Origin: Oscillospiraceae bacterium
GTDB taxonomy: Bacteria; Bacillota; Clostridia; Oscillospirales; Oscillospiraceae
Assembly: GCA_017482385.1 (NCBI GenBank)
Contig: JAFUNI010000021.1
Span: 98,189-162,188, forward strand
Direction of reading: 5' to 3'
DNA length: 64,000 nucleotides
Part shown: positions 15,394 through 24,307 of the stretch, in pieces
Numbering within the stretch: the first letter of the stretch is position 1
Layout of the letters: each line of letters opens with the position of its first letter
Made by a program: the position numbers and the translations under genes
The notes under the pieces: model-generated
The model's database searches: none
What the model was told of the DNA's origin: nothing
The model's input: only the letters and a program-made list of their open reading frames with translations

Positions 15394-17576
15394 TGGAAAC
15401 TTTTGCTGAACACTATGGGTCACTGTACCAAACCTTAAATCGGTGCGTACCCGGTGTGGATATGGAGCTTGTTGACCGGGCTGTGGAATATGCCCGGGAA
15501 AAGCACAAGGACCAAAAACGCAAGGACGGCTCTCCCTACATCATCCACCCCTTGGCGGTGGCGGAGATCGTGGCGGAAATGGGCCTGGATATGGACGCGA
15601 TTTTGGGCGCGCTGCTCCACGATTGCATCGAGGACACCGACGCATCCTTCTCTGACATCGCAAAGCTCTTTGGCACTACCACCGCCGAGCTGGTGGAGGG
15701 CGTTACCAAGCTGACCCGAGCCAATTTCTCCTCTACGGAGGAGGCGCAGATGGAGAACCTGCGGAAGATGTTCATGGCCATGAGCAAGGACATCCGGGTG
15801 GTTCTCATCAAGATCGCCGACCGACTCCACAATATGCGCACCATGCAGTATCAGACCCCGGAAAAGCAGATCATCAAGTGCCGGGAGACCATGGATATTT
15901 ACGCGCCCCTGGCCCACCGTCTTGGTATTCAGAAGATGAAATGGGAGCTGGAGGATATTGCTCTGCGGTATTTGGATCCCCAAAGCTACGAGGAGATCCT
16001 CACCTACCTGTCCGCCCACAAGGAAAAGGACGAGGCCTTTATGCACACCATTCAGGATCAGATCTCTGAGCGGCTGGAGTCTATGGGCATCCACAGCAAG
16101 ACCTACGGACGGATCAAGCACGTGTACTCCATCTACCGGAAGATGAATGCCCAGGGCAAGACTATCGATGAGCTGTATGACATTTACGCATTCCGGGTCA
16201 TCGTGGACACCATTCCCGATTGCTACAATGTTTTGGGTCATATCCATGACCTGTTTAACCTGGTGCCGGGTCGGTTCAAGGACTATATCTCCACCCCCAA
16301 GCCCAATATGTACCAAAGCCTGCACACCACGGTCATCGGCAAGCAGGGCATTCCCTTTGAGGTGCAGATCCGCACCTGGGATATGCACGAAACTGCCGAA
16401 TACGGCATTGCCGCCCACTGGAAATACAAGCAGGGCGAGGGTGCAGGCCAGGAAAAGGATTTTGAATGGGTACGCCGCCTGCTGGAAAGCCAGCAGGACA
16501 CCGATGCCGAGGACTATCTGAACTCCATGAAGATCGATATGTTCGACGACGAGGTGTTTGCCTTTACCCCCAAGGGCAAGATCGTGTCCTTGCCCGCCGG
16601 CTCTACCCCCATCGACTTTGCCTATGCCATTCACTCCGGTGTGGGTAACTCCCTGGTTGGCGCCAAGGTGAATAACCGCATCTGCAACATCGATACCAAG
16701 CTGCAAAACGGCGACATCGTGGAGATCATCACCTCCAAGGCCGCCCGTGGTCCCAGCCGTGACTGGCTGAATATCTGTAAGTCTAACCAGGCCCGTACCA
16801 AGATCAAGCAGTGGTTCAAGCGGGAGCGCCGAGAGGAGAATGTGGCCCACGGCCGGGCATCCTTCGAGGGTGAAATGCGCCGGATCGGCCTGCCCCTGTC
16901 TTTGACGGTTGACCCGGAGCTGAGCCCCCAGCTGCTGAAGAAGCTGGCTTTCGACACCTGGGAGGATATGTATGCCGCCATCGGCTACGGTGGCTTAACC
17001 GCCGTGAAGGCTGTTGGCCGCATCCGGGACGATATCAACCGGGCTATGAAGGCGCAAAACCTGGAAAAGCAGGTGGTATCCAACGCCGTCAAGCCCGATA
17101 CTGCCCCCAAGAACCGCCACAGCGTCAACGGCGTGATCGTGGAGGACATCGACAACTGTATGATCAAGTTTGCCAAGTGCTGTACCCCCGTGCCGGGTGA
17201 TGGCATTTTGGGCTTTATCACCAAGGGCTTTGGTGTATCCGTTCACCGGATCGACTGCCCCAACGCCCAGAACCGGGACGAACCCCACCAGGCTGCCCGC
17301 TGGGTGCGGGTGCGCTGGGCTGTCCAGGACGATCAGCCCTTTGACACCACCCTGGAGCTGGATTGCATCACCCGGGATGGCTTGCTGCTGGACATCGTTA
17401 CCACCCTTACCACCACCCGGGTGCATATGAAGGAGATCAGCGGTAAGGATCTGCCCGGCGGTCACAGCGTGATCACCGTGCGCTTTGAGGTCAAGAACGT
17501 GGATGAGCTGGACTCCATCCGCAATAAGCTGATGAATATCCGGGACGTGATCGGCACCCGGAGAGGACAGAACTAA
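15393..17576 (+). CDS. relA: bifunctional (p)ppGpp synthetase/hydrolase RelA/SpoT (Rel)
   Basis: The product is 727 residues, standard for long Rel enzymes. The order is HD hydrolase domain with intact HDCIEDTD (about 70), synthetase domain with YQSLHTTV and EVQIRTWDMHE (about 305-335), TGS domain (DEVFAFTPKGKIVSLPAGST, about 385), zinc-finger/helical region (CCTPVPGD) and C-terminal ACT domain. Both catalytic centres look functional, so it should make and degrade the alarmone at the ribosome. Its ATG overlaps the recJ stop by one base, implying translational coupling. The recJ-relA-dtd order is common in Firmicutes, here without apt. Confidence 0.96.
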   Translation: METFAEHYGSLYQTLNRCVPGVDMELVDRAVEYAREKHKDQKRKDGSPYIIHPLAVAEIVAEMGLDMDAILGALLHDCIEDTDASFSDIAKLFGTTTAELVEGVTKLTRANFSSTEEAQMENLRKMFMAMSKDIRVVLIKIADRLHNMRTMQYQTPEKQIIKCRETMDIYAPLAHRLGIQKMKWELEDIALRYLDPQSYEEILTYLSAHKEKDEAFMHTIQDQISERLESMGIHSKTYGRIKHVYSIYRKMNAQGKTIDELYDIYAFRVIVDTIPDCYNVLGHIHDLFNLVPGRFKDYISTPKPNMYQSLHTTVIGKQGIPFEVQIRTWDMHETAEYGIAAHWKYKQGEGAGQEKDFEWVRRLLESQQDTDAEDYLNSMKIDMFDDEVFAFTPKGKIVSLPAGSTPIDFAYAIHSGVGNSLVGAKVNNRICNIDTKLQNGDIVEIITSKAARGPSRDWLNICKSNQARTKIKQWFKRERREENVAHGRASFEGEMRRIGLPLSLTVDPELSPQLLKKLAFDTWEDMYAAIGYGGLTAVKAVGRIRDDINRAMKAQNLEKQVVSNAVKPDTAPKNRHSVNGVIVEDIDNCMIKFAKCCTPVPGDGILGFITKGFGVSVHRIDCPNAQNRDEPHQAARWVRVRWAVQDDQPFDTTLELDCITRDGLLLDIVTTLTTTRVHMKEISGKDLPGGHSVITVRFEVKNVDELDSIRNKLMNIRDVIGTRRGQN

Positions 17577-17617
17577 TGCAGAATGCGTAATGCATAATGC
17601 ATAATGAAGGAGCTATT

Positions 17618-18085
17618 ATGCGAGCAGTATTGACAAGAGTAAAATCTGCGTCGGTGGAAATCGACGGAGAGGTAGTTGGCAAGATCGGCCAGGGTTTTCT
17701 GATCCTGCTGGGCGTTGGCCCGGAGGACACCGAAAAGGAGTGCCGGTATTTGGCGGAAAAGGCCTTGAGCCTGCGCATTTTCGAGGACGAAAACGGTAAA
17801 ATGAATTTGGGCCTTGATGATGTGGGCGGACAGGTGCTGGTGGTGAGCCAGTTTACCCTGTACGGCAACTGCCGCAAAGGTCGCCGCCCCAGCTTTGTGG
17901 GCGCTGCCGGCCCGGAATTGGGCAATGAATTGTATGAAAAGTTCCTTGCCATCTGTGAGGAACTGGGCTATCCTCCCCAGCACGGCCAGTTTGGCGCAGA
18001 TATGAAAGTGGAATCTATCAATGATGGCCCTGTCACCCTCATTTTGGACACCGCAGAACTACTGGACACACCCAGAAGAAATTGA
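17618..18085 (+). CDS. dtd: D-aminoacyl-tRNA deacylase
   Basis: The product is 155 residues, the usual DTD length. Family motifs are present: MRAVLTRVKSASVEIDGE, the VSQFTLYG catalytic motif and the NDGPVT motif near the C-terminus. DTD hydrolyses D-amino acids from tRNA in trans using main-chain atoms. The ATG at 17618 follows GAAGGAGCT. The 41-nt gap after relA is a half-copy of the TAATGCATAATGC repeat, which supplies sequence just upstream of the ribosome site. Confidence 0.96.
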   Translation: MRAVLTRVKSASVEIDGEVVGKIGQGFLILLGVGPEDTEKECRYLAEKALSLRIFEDENGKMNLGLDDVGGQVLVVSQFTLYGNCRKGRRPSFVGAAGPELGNELYEKFLAICEELGYPPQHGQFGADMKVESINDGPVTLILDTAELLDTPRRN

Positions 18086-18104
18086 AAATGGAGAATTGAG
18101 AATT

Positions 18105-18695
18105 ATGCTGAACATTCTCACATTGCCTTTGGGTTCTTATCAGACCAATTGTTATATTGCCTGGGCAGAGGGCGCGGATTCCTGCATCGTCATCGACCCG
18201 GGCTATGAGCCGGAAACGGTGCTGGCGGAGACTGCTCGCCTGGGTAAGTCTATCGTGGCCATCCTGCTGACCCACGGCCATTTTGACCATGTGGGCGGCG
18301 TGCGGTTTTTGGCAGAAAAAGCGGATTGCCCGGTTTATATCCATGCAGCGGAGCTTTCCCTGCCGGAAAGCTTCACCGACGGCCCGCTTTGCTACACGGC
18401 AAACTATGACGAGGGGGACGTGCTTACGTTTGCAGGTCTTTCTTTGCGGGTTCTCCACACCCCGGGGCATACCCCCGGCTCGGTGTGCCTTATGTGCCAG
18501 GACACCATGTTCTCAGGGGACACCCTGTTTATGGATTCCTGCGGACGGACGGACTTCCCCGGGGGCAGTATGGCCCAAATGCGAGAATCTCTCAAGCGGC
18601 TGGCGCAGCTGGAGGGAGATTGCAAAGTCCTCCCCGGCCACGGCCCAGCCACCCGGTTGGCAGAGGAGCGGAAGTACAATCCCTATTTACAGTGA
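18105..18695 (+). CDS. metallo-beta-lactamase-fold hydrolase, glyoxalase II-like
   Basis: The product is 196 residues. Metal motifs are complete: THGHFDHVGG, the HTPGHTPGS histidine, the FSGDTLF aspartate and the LPGHGP histidine. The N-terminal LPLGSYQTNCYIA matches the YcbL/YqgX-type small hydrolases often found after dtd. These usually hydrolyse thioesters such as S-lactoylglutathione-like compounds; the substrate here is not determined. The ATG at 18105 is preceded by a short AATTGAGAAT repeat word and GGAGAA. Confidence 0.88.
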   Translation: MLNILTLPLGSYQTNCYIAWAEGADSCIVIDPGYEPETVLAETARLGKSIVAILLTHGHFDHVGGVRFLAEKADCPVYIHAAELSLPESFTDGPLCYTANYDEGDVLTFAGLSLRVLHTPGHTPGSVCLMCQDTMFSGDTLFMDSCGRTDFPGGSMAQMRESLKRLAQLEGDCKVLPGHGPATRLAEERKYNPYLQ

Positions 18696-18804
18696 ATGCA
18701 AAATTCAAAATGATAAATGCAAAATGAAGGTATTGGCAATAATTTCAATAAGTCGGCTTTGCCGACACCTCAATTTTGCACTTTGCAGTTTACATTTTGC
18801 ATTT
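18696..18804. repeat. AT-rich long-stem repeat (AATGCAAAATTC arms)
   Basis: The left arm of AATGCAAAATTCAAAATG words pairs with the right arm of TTTTGCACTTTGCA words. The core has GGTATTGGCAAT and GTCGGCTTTGCCGAC hairpins. It is nearly identical to the copy at 41957-42072. Confidence 0.75.
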
Positions 18805-18818
18805 CGTGAGGAAACCCT

Positions 18819-20225
18819 ATGGAATTAACAATAAAAGGCCATAACGATTTATATGCGGTGGAGCAGCTGATGCTCAGCCTGTTTGCTGAAAAAGAGGGAA
18901 CAGCGGTTTCCCGGCTTTCCCGGGGCAAAACCTGGCTCACCGCCGTGACGGAAATTGAAATAGCGGGCAAGAAGACAAGGTCTTCCCGCCGCTTGAAAGT
19001 GACAGAAGAAACTGTCCGCCTGCGCAGGAGAATCCTGCAGCAGAGCTTTTATTTGGCGGCGCTTCCCCATTTGGAAAACACGCCCGCCTGGGGCGCCCTT
19101 TCCGGCGTACGGCCCACCAAGCTGAGCACCAAGGCGATTTTGGAGGGCGATGACCCGGACAAATTGCTCCGCGATGTGTATTTTGTGACACCGCAGCGGC
19201 GGCAGTTGGCCATCGACTGCTCCAAATCCACAGTGAGCGCCATCAATAAGATGGATAAAAACGACATATCCCTGTACATCGGCATTCCTTTCTGCCCTAC
19301 CCGGTGCAGCTATTGCAGCTTTGTCAGCCGCACTGTGGGCAAGAATACCGATTTGTTAGACCCGTACCTCCACGCCCTGTACCAGGAACTGGAGCACACC
19401 GGAAAACTTTTGGCAAATTCCGGGAAAAGGGTTCGTACCATCTATATAGGCGGCGGTACGCCCACCACCCTCTCTACGGAGCAGATGTCGGAGCTTTTGG
19501 ACCGGGTGCAGGACACCTTTGACCTTTCCCGGTGCATAGAGTTTACGGTGGAGGGCGGCCGGCCCGACACCTTGACTGCTGAAAAACTCTCCGCAATTCG
19601 CCTATGCGGCGCTGACCGCATGAGCATCAATCCCCAAACCATGCAGGACGAAGTCCTGCGGGCCTGTGGCAGACCCCACACCGCCGGGGATATCCTCAGC
19701 CGGTACAAAGAGGCGGAGGCGGCGGGCTTTACTGCCATCAATATGGATTTGATCGCCGGTCTTCCCAAGGATACCTTGGAGGGCTTCCGGGATTCTTTGG
19801 ATAAAGTGGCGGCGCTGAACCCTGCCAATATTACTGTCCATACCTTAGCCCTCAAGAAGGGCGCAGACCTGTTTGAACGAAAGGTACAGCTGCCCGGCGT
19901 GGAGGATGTGGCGCAGATGGTGGAGTACGCAGAACATACCCTCCGTGCCCTGGGCTACAAGCCCTACTATCTCTACCGGCAGAAGTATATGTCCGGTTCT
20001 TTCGAGAATGTGGGCTGGAGCCGGGATAATTTGGATTGCCTGTACAATATTTATATGATGGAGGAGCTGCATACCATTTTGTCCTTAGGTGGCGGCGGTA
20101 TGAACAAGGTAAACCTGCCGGACGGCACTTTGCAGCGATTCCATAACCCCAAATTCCCGGAGCAGTACATAGGGCAGATTGGCGATGTACTGCGGCAAAA
20201 AGAGGAACTATTTGACCTGTTATAA
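18819..20225 (+). CDS. hemZ: HemZ-type radical SAM coproporphyrinogen dehydrogenase-like protein
   Basis: The product is 468 residues. An N-terminal extension of about 150 residues typical of HemZ precedes the radical SAM motif CPTRCSYCSF (CxxxCxxC). It continues with YIGGGTPTTLS, FTVEGGRPDT and MSINPQTM, and a C-terminal HemN domain. Such proteins are oxygen-independent coproporphyrinogen oxidases or related radical SAM enzymes. No other heme genes are nearby, so the true substrate is uncertain. The ATG at 18819 follows GTGAGGAAACC. Confidence 0.88.
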   Translation: MELTIKGHNDLYAVEQLMLSLFAEKEGTAVSRLSRGKTWLTAVTEIEIAGKKTRSSRRLKVTEETVRLRRRILQQSFYLAALPHLENTPAWGALSGVRPTKLSTKAILEGDDPDKLLRDVYFVTPQRRQLAIDCSKSTVSAINKMDKNDISLYIGIPFCPTRCSYCSFVSRTVGKNTDLLDPYLHALYQELEHTGKLLANSGKRVRTIYIGGGTPTTLSTEQMSELLDRVQDTFDLSRCIEFTVEGGRPDTLTAEKLSAIRLCGADRMSINPQTMQDEVLRACGRPHTAGDILSRYKEAEAAGFTAINMDLIAGLPKDTLEGFRDSLDKVAALNPANITVHTLALKKGADLFERKVQLPGVEDVAQMVEYAEHTLRALGYKPYYLYRQKYMSGSFENVGWSRDNLDCLYNIYMMEELHTILSLGGGGMNKVNLPDGTLQRFHNPKFPEQYIGQIGDVLRQKEELFDLL

Positions 20226-20237
20226 GGAAGTGTTATT

Positions 20238-21560
20238 TTGGATACTTTGATCTCCAATGTCACGGTGGTGACCATGAATGAAAAAATGGATGTGCTGTTT
20301 GGCGCATACATCGGCATCGAAAACGGCAAAATAGCCTATATGGAAAAAACTGCTCCCCAGGAGCAGCCCAAGACCATCATTGACGGCACCGGAATGGTGG
20401 CAATGCCCGGCCTCATCAACTGCCATACCCATTTGGCCACAGCCGTGCTGCGGAATTTTGTGGACGATGGAGAAAAGCGGGAGGCTTTGGAGCAGCTGCT
20501 CACCCGGCAGGATAAGTTAGACAACCGGGCGGCAAAAGCCGCGGCTCAGCTGGCGATTGCCGAGTGCCTGCGGTTTGGCATCACCTCTGTGTCAGACCTG
20601 TACTATTTCCCGGAGGCCACCGCCCAGGCTGTGGCGGAGAGCGGCATCAAGGCCAATTTGGCCCTGTCTTCCTATCGGTTTATCGACCAGAACGAGGACT
20701 TTGATTTTGAAACTGATGAGCAGTGCAAGGAACTTGTCCGGTTAGTGGATACCTGGCACGGCTATGACGACGGCCGCATCAAGATCGACGGCGGCATTTA
20801 TGCCGAGTATACCAGCAATTTCCGGCTGTGGGAGGGCATAGCCTCCTTTGCCGCGGAAAAGGGCTTGGGAATCCAACTCCACCTGTCGGAAACCAAAGAA
20901 GAAGTCGAATCCTGCGAAGACCGCTCCGGCCTCACCCCAGCGGAGCTTCTCAGCTGTCACAAGATCTTTGACCTGCCTGTAACGGCTGCCACCTGCGCCT
21001 GCTTAACGGAAAATGAGCAGACCATGCTGGGCAAATACAAGGCAACTGCCGTGGCCACCCCCATTGCCAGCGCCAAATTAGGCGCGCCCACCACACCCAT
21101 CACCGCTTGCGTGAAAGCGGGTATGAATGTTTCCTTAGGTACTGGCGGCGCATTTGAATGCGGCAATTTGGATATGTTTGAAGTGATGCGCTATGCTTGC
21201 CTGCAAGCCCGGCAGGAACAGGGGGATTCTTCTGCGCTGCCTGCAGCTGCGCCTTTGATGATGGCTACCGTCTGCGGCGCAAAGGCCCAGGGCCGAACCG
21301 ATTGCGGTATGCTGAAAGAGGGGCTCGATGCGGATATTATCCTTGTGGACTTCTCCGCGCCCCATTTGATGCCCTGCCACAATGTACCGGCCGGTCTGGT
21401 GTTCTCCGCCAAGGGCGGCGATGTGGCCATGACCATGGTCCGGGGCAAGATCCTGTACCAAAACGGCCGCTTCCCCACCATCGATCTAAATGGGGTGGTG
21501 TCTGAGATTATGGAATACGCCATTCCCCGTCTGTTGGGAGAAAGTAAGGAGGAGCAATGA
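20238..21560 (+). CDS. amidohydrolase of the MtaD deaminase subgroup, catalytically degenerate
   Basis: The product is 440 residues. It aligns by eye to 5-methylthioadenosine/S-adenosylhomocysteine and chlorohydrolase-type deaminases: N-terminal VTMNEKMDVL, GLINCHTHLATAV and HLSETKEEVE. The TTG start at 20238 has AAGGAAG 7 nt upstream. Normal enzymes have AHC, an HNP-type motif and GTDGAAS at the metal and proton-transfer site. Here these read ATC, ATP and GTGGAFE, so the proton-shuttle His and the metal-binding Asp are missing. The HTH pair and the HLSET His are kept. It may be inactive, regulatory or use altered chemistry. Its stop overlaps the next start (ATGA). Confidence 0.75.
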   Translation: MDTLISNVTVVTMNEKMDVLFGAYIGIENGKIAYMEKTAPQEQPKTIIDGTGMVAMPGLINCHTHLATAVLRNFVDDGEKREALEQLLTRQDKLDNRAAKAAAQLAIAECLRFGITSVSDLYYFPEATAQAVAESGIKANLALSSYRFIDQNEDFDFETDEQCKELVRLVDTWHGYDDGRIKIDGGIYAEYTSNFRLWEGIASFAAEKGLGIQLHLSETKEEVESCEDRSGLTPAELLSCHKIFDLPVTAATCACLTENEQTMLGKYKATAVATPIASAKLGAPTTPITACVKAGMNVSLGTGGAFECGNLDMFEVMRYACLQARQEQGDSSALPAAAPLMMATVCGAKAQGRTDCGMLKEGLDADIILVDFSAPHLMPCHNVPAGLVFSAKGGDVAMTMVRGKILYQNGRFPTIDLNGVVSEIMEYAIPRLLGESKEEQ

Positions 21561-23152
21561 ACAAAAAGCAAAATTTCCTCCACGGCGCAGCCCTCTTGGC
21601 TATGGCAACCGCCATTGTGAAGATCATCGGTGCGTTCTATAAGATCCCTCTAAATATGATCATCGGCGAACAGGGCTTCGGCTATTTCAACACCGCCTAT
21701 AATATCTATGCGGTGCTGCTGATGATCTCCACCGCCGGTCTGCCCATTGCCATGAGCCGGCTCATCAGCCAGGCTCACTCCGTAGGCAACTACAACCAGG
21801 TGCGCCGGGTCTATGCCACCAGCCGGGGTATTTTCTTAGGACTGGGTGCAGTCAGCTCCGCGCTGATGATGATTTTTGCTCACCAGTTAGCGGCGTTCCA
21901 AAAGCAACCCGATGCCTGGGCGGCTATTTTCTGCCTGGCACCCAGCGCCTTTTTGATGTGCATTATGTCCACATTCCGGGGCTTTTTCCAGGGCCAGGGC
22001 GATATGCGCCCCACCTCCAATTCTCAGATTTTGGAGGCAGTGTTCAAGCTGTTTGTGGGCTTGGCTTTAGCATATCTCATTATGAAGCAGACAGGAAGTG
22101 TGGGTCTGGCTGCCGGCGGCGCTATTTTGGGCGTGACGGTGAGCTGCCTGGTATCTTCTATCTACCTGTATGCCCAGCTGCGGCCTGCCTACCGGGAGAT
22201 GCCCACCGGCGGCGGCGAAACCAAGACCTACCGCCGCACCGCCAAGGAGCTTTTGGCCATCGCCGTGCCCATCACCATCGGCTCTGCAGGCCTGCAGGTG
22301 CTGACCCTGGTGGAGACCAACCTGTATATGGGTCAGCTGCTGACAGCCAACGGCATGAGCCAAAACACCGCTGACATCACCAAGGGCATTTACGATATGT
22401 GCTTTACGGTGTTCAATATGCCCTGCGCCTTTATGGTACCCATCACCACCTCGGTGCTGCCGGCAATCACCGCCCTGCTCACCACCAAGAATTTTGAAGG
22501 GGCAAAGGCAACGGAAGAATCCGCCGCCCGGATCACCGGCCTCATCAGCCTGCCCTGCGCCGTGGGTCTGAGCATTTTGGCCACCCCGGTTATCAGCCTC
22601 TTGGGCGGCTACACCGGAGAAAATCTCATTTTGGCCGGCAAGATCCTGGCGATCTTGGGTGTGAATATCTTCTTCTACGCCACCATTCAATACACCAATG
22701 TGGTGCTCCAATCCCACGGCTATGCCCATATCCCGGTCATCAACACCCTCCTTTGCGGCGGTGTGAAGCTGGCTGTGGTGTATGTGCTGGTGGGCAATCC
22801 CCAGATCGGCATCGTGGGCGCGCCCATCGGTATGGCCCTTTGCTATCTGTGCATTGGCGTTATGAATCTCATCGCCATCAACCGGGTCGTTCCCCACAAG
22901 CCCCGGATTCTGCGGAATCTTTTACGGCCTGCACTGCCCGCTGTTTTGATGGGCGTTGTGGTCTACGGCGCGTATCGGCTGCTGATCGCGGTTTTGGGCA
23001 GCGGCGCAAGCCGGGTGCTTCTCTGTGGTATTCCTGTGGGTGTGGGTGTGTTAACCTACCTGGTCTGCGTGGTGCTTTGTAAGGCAATTTCCCGGGAAGA
23101 CTGCCTGCTTTTGCCAAAAGGTGACAAGATTTCGAAAATTTTAAGGCTATAA
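21557..23152 (+). CDS. SpoVB/MurJ-type polysaccharide flippase (MOP superfamily)
   Basis: The product is 531 residues with about 14 predicted membrane helices. The N-terminus (GAALLAMATAIVKIIGAFYKIPL, GYFNTAYNIYAVLLMISTAGLPIAMSR) is characteristic of the SpoVB/YtgP branch of lipid II and oligosaccharide flippases. It probably moves undecaprenyl-linked precursors across the membrane, in vegetative wall growth or cortex synthesis. It is translationally coupled to the preceding gene by a 4-nt overlap. Confidence 0.87.
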   Translation: MNKKQNFLHGAALLAMATAIVKIIGAFYKIPLNMIIGEQGFGYFNTAYNIYAVLLMISTAGLPIAMSRLISQAHSVGNYNQVRRVYATSRGIFLGLGAVSSALMMIFAHQLAAFQKQPDAWAAIFCLAPSAFLMCIMSTFRGFFQGQGDMRPTSNSQILEAVFKLFVGLALAYLIMKQTGSVGLAAGGAILGVTVSCLVSSIYLYAQLRPAYREMPTGGGETKTYRRTAKELLAIAVPITIGSAGLQVLTLVETNLYMGQLLTANGMSQNTADITKGIYDMCFTVFNMPCAFMVPITTSVLPAITALLTTKNFEGAKATEESAARITGLISLPCAVGLSILATPVISLLGGYTGENLILAGKILAILGVNIFFYATIQYTNVVLQSHGYAHIPVINTLLCGGVKLAVVYVLVGNPQIGIVGAPIGMALCYLCIGVMNLIAINRVVPHKPRILRNLLRPALPAVLMGVVVYGAYRLLIAVLGSGASRVLLCGIPVGVGVLTYLVCVVLCKAISREDCLLLPKGDKISKILRL

Positions 23153-23176
23153 TTGGTTATTTTTGCAAAAAAATGC

Positions 23177-23205
23177 TTGCAATATGTGCAAAAAAGTGAT
23201 ACGAT
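23177..23205 (+). promoter_or_regulatory. promoter of hup-rqcP
   Basis: TTGCAA (23177-23182) and TACGAT (23200-23205) are separated by 17 bp, 39 nt before the hup ATG. Confidence 0.6.
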
Positions 23206-23244
23206 TACTTTAGCAATCTAAAATAATGAAACGAGGTAAACATT

Positions 23245-23520
23245 ATGAACAAGACTGAACTCATCGCAGCAGTTGCCGAGAAGACCGGCCTGACCAAGAA
23301 GGACGCAGAGCGCGTCGTTTCCGCTACTTTCGAGACCGTTACCGCTGCCCTGGCAAAGGGTGAGAAGGTACAGGTTTTCGGTTTCGGTAACTTCGAGGTC
23401 AAGACCCGCGAAGCCCGCACCGGCCGCAACCCCCGCACCAAGGAAACCATTCAGATTCCCGCTACCAAGCTGCCCGTTTTCAAGGCAAGCAAGGCTCTGA
23501 AGGATACTGTCGCTAAGTAA
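23245..23520 (+). CDS. hup: HU-family DNA-binding protein
   Basis: The product is 91 residues, standard for HU. It starts [25 protein letters not shown], has [25 protein letters not shown] with the DNA-intercalating arm (NPRT), and ends [12 protein letters not shown]-like. It bends and compacts DNA as a homodimer. The ATG at 23245 follows ACGAGGTAA. It overlaps rqcP by one base; this hup-S4 protein pairing is conserved in Firmicutes. Confidence 0.96.
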   Translation: MNKTELIAAVAEKTGLTKKDAERVVSATFETVTAALAKGEKVQVFGFGNFEVKTREARTGRNPRTKETIQIPATKLPVFKASKALKDTVAK

Positions 23521-23759
23521 TGCGCTTAGATAAGTATCTGAAGGTCTCCCGGCTGATCAAACGCCGCACCGTTGCCAACGAAGCCTGCGACAATGGCCGC
23601 ATCAGCGTCAACGGCCGTGTGGTGAAAGCCAGCTACGAGGTCAAGCCCGGCGACAAGATTGAGATCGCCCTGGGTGCAAGAACCGTAGCCGTGGAGGTCT
23701 TGGTGGTTGCTGACAATGTCCGCAAGGACGATGCAGTGACCATGTACAAGGAAATCTAA
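23520..23759 (+). CDS. rqcP: S4-domain RNA-binding protein RqcP
   Basis: The product is 79 residues comprising one S4 domain: [47 protein letters not shown]. This is the RqcP (YabO/HslR-like) family, which works with RqcH in alanine tailing of stalled nascent chains on the 50S subunit. It follows hup with one-base overlap and ends in a terminator. No rqcH is in the window. Confidence 0.9.
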   Translation: MRLDKYLKVSRLIKRRTVANEACDNGRISVNGRVVKASYEVKPGDKIEIALGARTVAVEVLVVADNVRKDDAVTMYKEI

Positions 23760-23763
23760 TAAA

Positions 23764-23793
23764 AAAGGAACGCCCAAAGGGCGTTCCTTTTTT
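23764..23793 (+). terminator. terminator of hup-rqcP
   Basis: AAAGGAACGCCC pairs with GGGCGTTCCTTT, followed by T residues. Confidence 0.88.
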
Positions 23794-23805
23794 ACACTAT
23801 AAGCA

Positions 23806-23836
23806 AAAAAACACCACCGGAAACGGTGGTGTTTTT
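23806..23836. terminator. bidirectional terminator before the zinc-ribbon gene end
   Basis: AAAAACACCACCG pairs with CGGTGGTGTTTTT, with T-runs in both directions. It serves the minus-strand zinc-ribbon gene. Confidence 0.8.
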
Positions 23837-23849
23837 CTTAAGACAAATA

Positions 23850-24128
23850 TTAGCCTTCTGCCTTCATCTGAGCGAAGCACTCGCTGCAGAATACGGGACG
23901 GTCGGACTTGGGCTCGAAGGGAACCTTTGCCTCACCGCCGCAACGGGCGCAGGTAGCAGTGAAGAACTCACGGGGACCACGAGCGGCGTTCTTGCGAGCG
24001 TCACGGCAGGCCTTGCAGCGCTGGGGCTCGTTCTGGAAGCCACGCTCAGCGTAGAATTCCTGCTCGCCGGCAGTGAAAACGAATTCGTTGCCGCACTCTT
24101 TGCAAACTAAAGTCTTGTCTTCGTACAT
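23850..24128 (-). CDS. double zinc-ribbon protein (CxxC-x17-CxxC type)
   Basis: The product is 92 residues with two zinc-ribbon-like units: CKECGNEFVFTAGEQEFYAERGF followed by CKACR, then CARCGGEAKVPFEPKSDRPVFCSECF. The first half matches the small zinc-binding proteins common in Firmicutes and Chloroflexi; the second matches the CxxC-x17-CxxC domain. The function of the family is unknown; RNA or ribosome association is sometimes assumed. The ATG at 24128 follows an AGAGAGGTATCAT site. It is monocistronic. Confidence 0.85.
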   Translation of the reverse strand: MYEDKTLVCKECGNEFVFTAGEQEFYAERGFQNEPQRCKACRDARKNAARGPREFFTATCARCGGEAKVPFEPKSDRPVFCSECFAQMKAEG

Positions 24129-24307
24129 AGGATGATACCTCTCTTGTATTTGCCCCGTGAAAGCCCGAATTTAACTGGATAACGCAGGGTCGTTAAATTT
24201 CTGACGACTATGCGCCATTACCCGAATTATACACAAGCTGTAAACTTTTGTCAATGGTTTTCTGAAATTTTTATTGCAAATTTTTTGGGTTTTCCGGTAC
24301 TTTTTCC

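Noticed and set aside
15435-16850. Long antisense frame opposite relA
   Set aside because: It is a complement of a certain coding region and lacks a start site; similar antisense frames occur opposite serS (54715-55809), the kinase (27023-28603), nfnA (57122-58123) and the M20 gene (7797-8972).
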